Assembly (NCBI RefSeq): GCF_036013645.1
Contig: NZ_CP107869.1
Coordinates: forward strand, 6,200,001 to 6,264,000
Reading direction: 5' to 3'
Origin: Streptomyces sp. NBC_00490
Lineage (GTDB): Bacteria; Actinomycetota; Actinomycetes; Streptomycetales; Streptomycetaceae
Length of the DNA: 64,000 nt
Positions 26,871 to 34,013 of this stretch are shown here, in pieces; positions within the stretch are counted from its first letter, which is position 1, and the number at the start of each line of letters is the position of its first letter. The notes beneath the pieces are model-generated. The model was not told the origin of the DNA and made no database searches. It saw only the letters and a program-made list of their open reading frames with translations. The position numbers and the translations under genes are program-made.

Positions 26871-26893
26871 TTGTCAGTGGCGTGGTGCAACGT
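26871..26893 (+). promoter_or_regulatory. RecA-NDp/PafBC-type promoter of the MoxR operon
   Basis: TTGTCAGTG (26871-26879), 8 bp, CAACGT (26888-26893). The upstream element is exact; the -10 box departs from TANNNT at its first base. It is in inverted orientation to the copy at 26821, forming a 10-bp inverted repeat CCACTGACAA / TTGTCAGTGG. Confidence 0.7.
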
Positions 26894-26937
26894 GGGTGCC
26901 AGATCCGAACCGGCCGAGCTGGAGGGGGCTCTCAGCC

Positions 26938-28077
26938 ATGTCTGTGTCCGTGGACGCGATGTCTGTCGAAGCATCCGCATCACCCGAGAACGAGCCGACG
27001 CAGGAGTTGCGTCCGCACGCCGAGGACGCCTTCGCCGCCGAACTCACCGCGCTGGCGGCCCAGGACGACCGCCCGCGCCCGGCCCGCTGGAAGTTGTCCC
27101 CGTGGGCGGTGGCGACGTACCTGCTCGGCGGCACGCTTCCCGACGGCACCGTCATCACACCGAAGTACGTGGGGCCGCGCCGTCTCGTCGAGGTCGCCGT
27201 CACCACACTCGCCACTGACCGCGCCCTGCTGCTGCTCGGTGTGCCCGGCACCGCGAAGACCTGGGTGTCCGAGCACCTGGCCGCGGCGGTCAGCGGCGAC
27301 TCGACCCTGCTGGTGCAGGGCACCGCCGGCACACCGGAGGAGGCGATCCGGTACGGCTGGAACTACGCGCAGCTGCTCGCCAACGGCCCCAGCCGTGACG
27401 CGCTGGTGCCCAGCCCGGTGATGCGGGCCATGGCGCAGGGGATGACGGCACGGGTGGAGGAGCTGACACGCATCCCCGCCGACGTGCAGGACACGCTCAT
27501 CACGATCCTCTCCGAGAAGACCCTGCCGATACCGGAGTTGGGGCAGGAGGTGCAGGCCGTCCGCGGCTTCAACCTCATCGCCACGGCCAACGATCGCGAC
27601 CGCGGGGTCAACGACCTCTCCAGCGCCCTGCGCCGCCGTTTCAACACGGTCGTGCTGCCGCTGCCGGACAGTGTCGAGGCCGAGGTCGACATCGTCTCGC
27701 GGCGCGTCGACCAGATCGGCCGCTCCCTCGACCTGCCGGCCGTGCCCGAGGGGGTCGAGGAGATCCGCCGGGTGGTGACCGTCTTCCGCGAACTGCGCGA
27801 CGGGATCACGTCGGACGGCCGTACGAAGGTCAAGTCGCCCAGCGGCACGCTGTCGACGGCGGAGGCGATCTCCGTCGTCACCAACGGGCTTGCCCTCGCC
27901 GCCCACTTCGGCGACGGCGTCCTTCGGGCCGGCGACGTCGCCGCGGGCATCCTCGGCGCCGTGGTCCGTGATCCGGCGGCCGACCGTGTCATCTGGCAGG
28001 AGTACCTGGAGGCGGTCGTCCGGGAACGCGACGACTGGAAGGACTTCTACCGCGCCTGCCGGGAGGTGAGCGCGTGA
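26938..28077 (+). CDS. MoxR-type AAA+ ATPase
   Basis: 379 residues. Walker A is GVPGTAKT (residues 101-108). The Walker B region reads TARVEELTRIPADVQDTLI, with Glu in place of the usual first Asp. Sensor 1 is in NLIATANDRDRGVNDLSSALRRRFN, with its Arg finger. MoxR ATPases work with VWA-domain proteins as chaperones that insert cofactors or remodel partner proteins; such a VWA gene is the last of this operon. Start ATG 26938 has GGAGGGGG about 10 nt before. The stop is overlapped by a small GTG frame. Confidence 0.92.
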   Translation: MSVSVDAMSVEASASPENEPTQELRPHAEDAFAAELTALAAQDDRPRPARWKLSPWAVATYLLGGTLPDGTVITPKYVGPRRLVEVAVTTLATDRALLLLGVPGTAKTWVSEHLAAAVSGDSTLLVQGTAGTPEEAIRYGWNYAQLLANGPSRDALVPSPVMRAMAQGMTARVEELTRIPADVQDTLITILSEKTLPIPELGQEVQAVRGFNLIATANDRDRGVNDLSSALRRRFNTVVLPLPDSVEAEVDIVSRRVDQIGRSLDLPAVPEGVEEIRRVVTVFRELRDGITSDGRTKVKSPSGTLSTAEAISVVTNGLALAAHFGDGVLRAGDVAAGILGAVVRDPAADRVIWQEYLEAVVRERDDWKDFYRACREVSA

Positions 28078-28187
28078 ACCGGGACGACCTGGGGTGGGGC
28101 CGCCCCGGCGGAGGCCAGGGCCCGGGCGGCTCGGGGGGATCGGGAGGCGCGGGCGGGAGCCGGGGGCGCGTGGCTCGGTGTTCGTGA
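28074..28187 (+). CDS. Possible Gly-rich micro-protein, coupled to MoxR
   Basis: A 37-codon frame whose GTG overlaps the MoxR stop (GTGA). It starts VNRDDLGWGRPGGGQG and is then Gly/Ser-rich. It could be a coupled micro-protein, or a relic of an earlier start of the next gene, which is in another frame. There is no independent support. Confidence 0.3.
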   Translation: MNRDDLGWGRPGGGQGPGGSGGSGGAGGSRGRVARCS

Positions 28188-28275
28188 AGTGCGGGGCGTC
28201 GGGGGTGTGGTGCGACGGTCAGGGCCTGGTGGTCGGTGATCGGTGGTCGCTGGTTCTGGAGGGGAGGGGGACGGT

Positions 28276-30864
28276 GTGACAGGAAGTGAGAGGGACGGGA
28301 GTGGGGCGGCCGTGAGCGACGGGAGCGAGCCGACAGCGGGCGGTGGGAGCGGGGCGGTCGCGGTTGATGGGGGAGGGACGATCGGCGGCAGGGAGCCGCT
28401 GCTGCTCGGCGTGCGGCATCACGGGCCCGGTTCCGCGCGGGCCGTGCGGGCGGCGCTGGAGGCGGCCCGGCCGCGGGTCGTCCTGATCGAGGGGCCGCCC
28501 GAGGCCGACGCCCTGATTCCGCTGGCCGCCGAGGAGGACATGCGGCCACCGGTCGCTCTCCTCGCCCACGCCGTCGACGAGCCGGGCCGCTCGGCGTTCT
28601 GGCCGCTCGCCGAGTTCTCCCCGGAGTGGGTGGCGATCCGCTGGGCCCTGGAGCACGACGTCCCGGCGAGGTTCATCGACCTGCCGGCGACGCACTCGTT
28701 GGCGTGGGAGGAGGGGCGGTTCGACGAGGCAGTGGGGGAGACACCCGACTCTCCCGACTCCGGAACGGCTCCCGGCTCCCGTGCGGAAGCGGGTGTCGGT
28801 GCCCCCGATCCGGAGGCCACCCGCACCGGCCTCCGGATCGACCCCCTCGCCGTGCTGGCTGAAACCGCCGGTTACGACGACCCCGAGCGGTGGTGGGAGG
28901 ACGTCGTCGAGCACCGGGGGACCGGTGCCGGAGATGTGTTCGCGCCGTTCGTCGTGGTCGAGGAGGCCATGGGGGCGCTGCGGGAGGTGTACGGGAGCGG
29001 GGGGCATGAGCGGGATCTCGTGCGGGAGGCGTATATGCGGCTCCAAATACGGGCGGCTCAGCGGGAGTTCGGGGGCGGGGTGGCCGTGGTGTGCGGGGCG
29101 TGGCATGTGCCCGCGCTGCGGGAGAGGACGGCCGTCGCCGCCGACCGGGCACTGCTCAAGGGGCTGCCCAAGGTCAAGGCGGACATGACGTGGGTGCCGT
29201 GGACGTATCGGCGGCTGGCCCGGGTCAGCGGATACGGGGCCGGTATCGACTCGCCGGGTTGGTACGGGCATCTGTTCGGCGCGGCGGACCGTCCGGTGGA
29301 GCGGTGGATGACCAAGGTGGCGGGACTGCTGCGGGAGGAGGACCGGATCGTCTCGTCGGCCCATGTCATCGAGGCGGTGCGGCTCGCGCAGACTCTCGCG
29401 GCGATGCGAGGCCGTCCGCTGGCGGGGCTGAGCGAGACGACCGACGCGGTGCGGGCGGTGATGTGCGAGGGCTCGGACTTGCCGCTGTCGCTGGTGCACG
29501 ACCGGCTCGTCGTGGGGGACGTGCTGGGGGAGGTGCCGCGGGGGGCGCCCGCGGTGCCGTTGCAGCGGGATCTCGACCGGACGCAGCGTCGGCTGCGGCT
29601 CAAGCCGGAGGCGCTGGAGCGGGAGCTGGAGCTCGACCTGCGCAAGGAGACCGACGCGGGACGCAGCAGGCTGCTGCACCGGCTGCGGCTGCTGGGCATC
29701 GGGTGGGGTGAGCCGGTGGCGTCGCGGGGGAGTACGGGGACGTTCCGGGAGACGTGGCGGCTGCGGTGGGAGCCCGAACTGTCCGTGCGGGTCGCGGAGG
29801 CCGGCGTGTGGGGGACCACCGTGCTCGCCGCGGCGACCGCCAAGGCGCAGGCGGACGCCGTCACCGCGCAGAGCCTCGCCGATGTCACCGCACTCGCCGA
29901 GCGTTGCCTTCTGGCCGAACTGCCCGAAGCGCTCCCGGTGGTGATGCGGGTTCTCGCCGACCGCGCCGCGCTCGACGCCGACGTCGGTCATCTCGCCCAG
30001 GCCCTGCCCGCCCTGGTCCGCTCCCTGCGCTACGGCGACGTGCGCGGCACGGACACCCACGCCCTCACGGAGGTCGCCGCGGGTCTCGCCGAACGGGTCT
30101 TCGTCGGTCTTCCCCCGGCGTGCGCCGCGCTCGACGCGGACGCGGCCGAGGAGATGCGGGGGCATGTGGACTCGGTGCACGGGGCGGTGGGGTTGCTGGC
30201 GGACGTGCTGGCGGCGGATGAAACAGCCGACGGCGACAGCGAGCCCGCACACGCCGCCGGGCCGCCCGTCGAGAACCCCCTGCGCGGCACCCCCGGCTCA
30301 CCCCACCGTGACCTCCGCCTCCGCTGGCGATCCGTGCTCCGGGTGCTGTCGGGCCGGGACACCGTGCCCGGGGTCGTCCGGGGACGGGCGGTGCGGTTGC
30401 TGCTGGACGACGGGGAGTTGGGGCAGGACGAGGCGGCACGGCTCATGGGGCTCGTGCTGTCGCCGGGGACGCCGCCCGCGGACGCGGCCGCGTGGATCGA
30501 GGGGTTCGTCGGCGGTGGTGCCGGGGGCGGGCTGCTGCTCGTGCACGACGAGCGGTTGCTCGGGCTGGTCGACGCCTGGCTGACCGGGGTGCCGGCGGAG
30601 GCGTTCACGGATGTGCTGCCGTTGCTGCGGCGGACCTTCTCGGCGTACGAGCCGGGGGTGCGGCGGACGCTCGGCGAGCTGGTCCGGCGGGGGCCGGGGG
30701 AGCGGGGGAGTGCGGCGGGCGGCGGCGCCGGCATACCCGGTTTCGGGGCCGATCTCGACACCGCGCGTGCGGATGCGGTGCTGCCGGTGGTGCGACTGCT
30801 GCTGGGACTGGACGGCGACCCCGTGGGCGCCGACGACAACGACCTTGTGGGGGTGGGGCGATGA
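28276..30864 (+). CDS. DUF5682 family protein with TIKI/TraB/EreA-ChaN-like motifs
   Basis: 862 residues from GTG 28276, which has GGAGGGGGAC upstream; GTG 28312 is an alternative. The N-terminal ~300 residues carry GVRHHGPGS (residues ~44-52), then VVLIEGPPEAD and VAVVCGAWHVPAL. The order GxxHxGxGS / PxxVxxEGxxxAD / VxGAxH resembles the metal-dependent TIKI/TraB/EreA-ChaN hydrolase superfamily; this similarity is my inference. The remaining ~550 residues are helical (LAERCLLAELPEALPVVMRVLADRAALD...). The gene sits between MoxR and VWA genes and overlaps the next gene by ATGA. Confidence 0.85.
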   Translation: MTGSERDGSGAAVSDGSEPTAGGGSGAVAVDGGGTIGGREPLLLGVRHHGPGSARAVRAALEAARPRVVLIEGPPEADALIPLAAEEDMRPPVALLAHAVDEPGRSAFWPLAEFSPEWVAIRWALEHDVPARFIDLPATHSLAWEEGRFDEAVGETPDSPDSGTAPGSRAEAGVGAPDPEATRTGLRIDPLAVLAETAGYDDPERWWEDVVEHRGTGAGDVFAPFVVVEEAMGALREVYGSGGHERDLVREAYMRLQIRAAQREFGGGVAVVCGAWHVPALRERTAVAADRALLKGLPKVKADMTWVPWTYRRLARVSGYGAGIDSPGWYGHLFGAADRPVERWMTKVAGLLREEDRIVSSAHVIEAVRLAQTLAAMRGRPLAGLSETTDAVRAVMCEGSDLPLSLVHDRLVVGDVLGEVPRGAPAVPLQRDLDRTQRRLRLKPEALERELELDLRKETDAGRSRLLHRLRLLGIGWGEPVASRGSTGTFRETWRLRWEPELSVRVAEAGVWGTTVLAAATAKAQADAVTAQSLADVTALAERCLLAELPEALPVVMRVLADRAALDADVGHLAQALPALVRSLRYGDVRGTDTHALTEVAAGLAERVFVGLPPACAALDADAAEEMRGHVDSVHGAVGLLADVLAADETADGDSEPAHAAGPPVENPLRGTPGSPHRDLRLRWRSVLRVLSGRDTVPGVVRGRAVRLLLDDGELGQDEAARLMGLVLSPGTPPADAAAWIEGFVGGGAGGGLLLVHDERLLGLVDAWLTGVPAEAFTDVLPLLRRTFSAYEPGVRRTLGELVRRGPGERGSAAGGGAGIPGFGADLDTARADAVLPVVRLLLGLDGDPVGADDNDLVGVGR

Positions 30865-31355
30865 CGACCGACGGACCGGGCGAGCCGAGGAGGCCCGCGG
30901 AGGCGGCGGCCGTCCTCAGCGACGGGCAAGCGGCCCTGGCGACAGATGCCTCGACGGCGACCGTGAGCGTGATGCCGCTCTGGGCACGGCCCGGCACGAC
31001 GGTGCCCGCGCCGGGCCGGCCTGCGGCTGCGGTGCCGGTGACGGAGAGGGCTGTGGCTGGGCGACCGCCGACTGAGCCGCTTCCAACAGCGCCTCCTTCG
31101 GCGGCACGGTCCGCGGCAGGAAAGCCGACGGCGGCGGTTCCTGCCACGGCGCGACCCGCGACCGGGCGACTCGCCGCGACGCCTTGCCCGGCAGCGCGAC
31201 CCGTGACCGGGCGCGTCGGCACGGCCCCTGCTCCGGCGGCGCAGCCCGCAGCGGCCTCTCCTTCGGCGACGCGGCCCGCGACGGGGCTGCCTTCCGCGAC
31301 GCGGTCGGCGGCGACGCGTTCGCTGGCCAAGTCTCTCGTGGGGGTGTCCGGATGA
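30861..31355 (+). CDS. Ala/Pro/Thr-rich disordered protein between DUF5682 and VWA genes
   Basis: 164 residues that start with ATG overlapping the DUF5682 stop (ATGA) and end with TGA overlapping the VWA start (ATGA). It is therefore coupled on both sides. The sequence is low-complexity, with short repeats such as TARPATGRLA, AARPVTGRVG and ATRPATGLPS. There are no membrane segments and no signal. It looks like a disordered linker encoded as its own gene. The double ATGA coupling argues that it is translated. Confidence 0.65.
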   Translation: MTTDGPGEPRRPAEAAAVLSDGQAALATDASTATVSVMPLWARPGTTVPAPGRPAAAVPVTERAVAGRPPTEPLPTAPPSAARSAAGKPTAAVPATARPATGRLAATPCPAARPVTGRVGTAPAPAAQPAAASPSATRPATGLPSATRSAATRSLAKSLVGVSG

Positions 31356-32518
31356 CGGTCGACGTGGTGGACCCGGCGCAGGAGCGGCTGCGGCGTTGGC
31401 GGCTGGTGCTCGGGGGTGATGCCGCCGACGGGACCGGGCGTGCGCTCGGGGGGCGGGACGCGGCGATGGACGGGGCGCTCGCCGCGCTGTACGGGAAGGG
31501 GGACAGGCAGGGGCAGTCGGGGCGGGAGCGTGCCGCGGGGCTGGGGGCCTCGGCGCCCTCCGTGGCGCGGTGGCTCGGGGACATCCGGACGTACTTCCCG
31601 TCCTCCGTCGTGCAGGTGATGCAGCGTGACGCGATCGAGCGGCTCGGTCTCGCCAGCCTGCTGCTCGAGCCGGAGATGCTGGAGGCGGTGGAGGCCGATG
31701 TGCATCTCGTCGGCACGTTGCTCTCGCTCAACAAGGCGATGCCGGAGACGACGAAGGAGACGGCACGGGCCGTGGTCCGCAAGGTCGTCGAGGATCTGGA
31801 GAAGAGGCTCGCCACACGCACCCGGGCCACTCTCACCGGCGCCCTCGACCGCAGCGCCCGTATCAGCCGGCCCCGCCACCACGACATCGACTGGAACCGC
31901 ACGATCGCGGCCAACCTCAAGCACTACCTGCCCGAGTACCGGACGATCGTGCCGGAGCGGCTCATCGGGTACGGGCGGGCGTCGCAGTCGGTGAAGAAGG
32001 AGGTCATCCTCTGTATCGACCAGTCGGGGTCGATGGCGGCGTCGGTCGTCTACGCGTCCGTGTTCGGGGCGGTCCTCGCCTCCATGCGGTCCATCAACAC
32101 CCGGCTCGTCGTCTTCGACACCGCGGTGGTCGACCTCACCGACCAGCTCGACGATCCGGTCGACGTCCTGTTCGGCACCCAGCTCGGCGGCGGTACGGAC
32201 ATCAACCGGGCACTCGCGTACTGCCAGTCGCAGATCACCCGGCCCGCCGACACGGTGGTCGTGCTGATCAGCGACCTGTACGAGGGCGGCATACGGAACG
32301 AGATGCTGAAGCGGGTGGCGGCGATGAAGGCGTCGGGGGTGCAGTTCGTGACGCTGCTCGCGCTGTCCGACGAAGGGGCTCCCGCATACGACAGGGAGCA
32401 CGCGGCCGCGCTCGCCGCGTTGGGCGCACCGGCCTTCGCCTGTACCCCCGACCTGTTCCCGGAGGTGATGGCGGCGGCGATCGAGAAGCGGCCCATCCCC
32501 ATCCCGGACACGGCATGA
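31352..32518 (+). CDS. VWA domain protein (MoxR partner)
   Basis: 388 residues. The C-terminal von Willebrand A domain has a complete MIDAS metal site: DQSGSM (DxSxS), the Thr in GGGTDINRAL and the Asp in VLISDLYEGG. The N-terminal half is helical (AERLGLASLLLEPEMLEAVEADVHLVGTLLSLNK region) and includes RPRHHDIDWNRTIAANLKHY, typical of VWA proteins paired with MoxR. ATG 31352 overlaps the previous stop. It is the last gene of the operon; MoxR-VWA pairs usually act together on a client protein, here unknown. Confidence 0.92.
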   Translation: MTVDVVDPAQERLRRWRLVLGGDAADGTGRALGGRDAAMDGALAALYGKGDRQGQSGRERAAGLGASAPSVARWLGDIRTYFPSSVVQVMQRDAIERLGLASLLLEPEMLEAVEADVHLVGTLLSLNKAMPETTKETARAVVRKVVEDLEKRLATRTRATLTGALDRSARISRPRHHDIDWNRTIAANLKHYLPEYRTIVPERLIGYGRASQSVKKEVILCIDQSGSMAASVVYASVFGAVLASMRSINTRLVVFDTAVVDLTDQLDDPVDVLFGTQLGGGTDINRALAYCQSQITRPADTVVVLISDLYEGGIRNEMLKRVAAMKASGVQFVTLLALSDEGAPAYDREHAAALAALGAPAFACTPDLFPEVMAAAIEKRPIPIPDTA

Positions 32519-32777
32519 GAGGAACAACGGTGAATCGGTGGTGATTTGTCGACCCAGCGACACCCGAATTGAGATAGCAAAACGGACATGAGGCGCATCG
32601 GTAACGGGGGGCTTGCGTAACCTCCGCACTCCCGTGCGAGTATCGGTGCCTTGTTCAGCGGTGCGTCGCGCACCGCTCGTCCGTACCGCTCATCCACACC
32701 GCTCGTCCGTACCGCGTCGCACCGACTTCGTCGCTCGTCACGCGTGATTCGTTCCGCCGCACGGGAGGACCACCCTC

Positions 32778-33755
32778 TTGACCTGGCCGGCCGCACTGTC
32801 CGGTGCCGCTCTGCGCAGTCTGCGCACGGCGGCCGGGCGGCGTGCGCTGCAAGTGGCGCTGCTGGCGGGCGGATTGTTCGCACTCGGGTTCCTCTGCGGA
32901 GGACAGGCGAGCGCGGCGGAGGGCATACCGACGACGACGGTGACATCCGGGACCGCTCCGGCGGACCCGGCGGACGGCGTCCGGTCGTTGACGAGCGGCG
33001 CGGTGGAGCGGTTGGCGAAGCCGCCGGCCGAACCCGAGGTCCCTCACACGGCACCCCGGACGGACACCCTCCCGACGTCGGTCGACCCGGCATCGGTCGA
33101 CGACAAGGTTTTCCGACCGGTGACCGAGCAGGTCGTCGGTGTCGTGGACGGTGTCGTGGACGGCAAGGTCCTCCAGCCGGTCGGCGATCTGGTGAACACG
33201 GTGACCGAGCAACTGGGTCAGGCGCAGGCGCAGATGCCGCCGCTGCCGAGCCTGCCTTCTCCGCCCGTGACCGAGCCGCCCGGCCTGCCCACGTTTCCGG
33301 AGCTGCCGACCCTGCCGGGCCTGCCCGCGCTCCCGGGTCAGACGCTCCCGGGACAGGCACCGCCGGCGACGACGCCCCAGCCGGCGTCCCCGGTGACCGA
33401 CTCGCCCCAGGGTGACGTCGTCGGACGGCGCTCCGGCAAGGCAGCGGCCACGGCCGCCTTCTACGGTCCGCTGTCCGTGGCCGGTTCGCCTACGACGGGT
33501 GCGGCGGCGAAGACCGGCGGGCAGCGTGTCGTCCAGGGCGCCCATGCCTCCGTGGCGCAGACGCCCGGCGATGACCAGAGCGGTGCGCTGGGCAACCGGC
33601 CGACGGCGGACAGCGGTTCGTCGCGGCACGGGGACGCGCACGCCGTGTCCCTGAACCACCGGACTGCGGTGCGGCTCGTGGCCGGAGCCGCTGTGCGTGC
33701 CGACGCGTTCGAGACCCGGGACCGGCACCGGGACATTCCGGTTTCTCCGGCATAG
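32778..33755 (+). CDS. Secreted Pro-rich protein with VDGVV/QPV-type repeats
   Basis: 325 residues from TTG 32778, preceded by GGGAGGAC. The signal peptide (ALQVALLAGGLFALGFLCGGQASAAEG) has an ASA cleavage site. A short run of 10-11-residue units follows (VFRPVTEQVVG, VVDGVVDGKVL, QPVGDLVNTV), similar to the repeats of the next gene, then a Pro/Leu-rich segment (LPTFPELPTLPGLPALPG) and a polar C-terminus. No enzyme motif is seen. It is probably an exported surface or wall-associated protein, and possibly paralogous to its neighbour. Confidence 0.75.
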   Translation: MTWPAALSGAALRSLRTAAGRRALQVALLAGGLFALGFLCGGQASAAEGIPTTTVTSGTAPADPADGVRSLTSGAVERLAKPPAEPEVPHTAPRTDTLPTSVDPASVDDKVFRPVTEQVVGVVDGVVDGKVLQPVGDLVNTVTEQLGQAQAQMPPLPSLPSPPVTEPPGLPTFPELPTLPGLPALPGQTLPGQAPPATTPQPASPVTDSPQGDVVGRRSGKAAATAAFYGPLSVAGSPTTGAAAKTGGQRVVQGAHASVAQTPGDDQSGALGNRPTADSGSSRHGDAHAVSLNHRTAVRLVAGAAVRADAFETRDRHRDIPVSPA

Positions 33756-34013
33756 GGCAGGACCCGCCGTCCGGACCCCTTTGGGGCCACCGGACAGAAA
33801 CCGCCGAAGCCGAAGCCGAATCCGACCCCGCAGGACCCCGCCCCCGGGGCATCGCGGCCGGAACCGGCACCGGAAGTGTCCCCAGCCATCCGAAGCACCG
33901 GAGCTCCGCCACGGACCTCCTCCTGAAAGGCCGCCCGAGGCGTTCAGGAGCCCGTCCGTCCCAGGCCTCCGGGGAGCTTCGGACCTCCCAGGATCTAAGG
34001 ATCTGACGCACGT

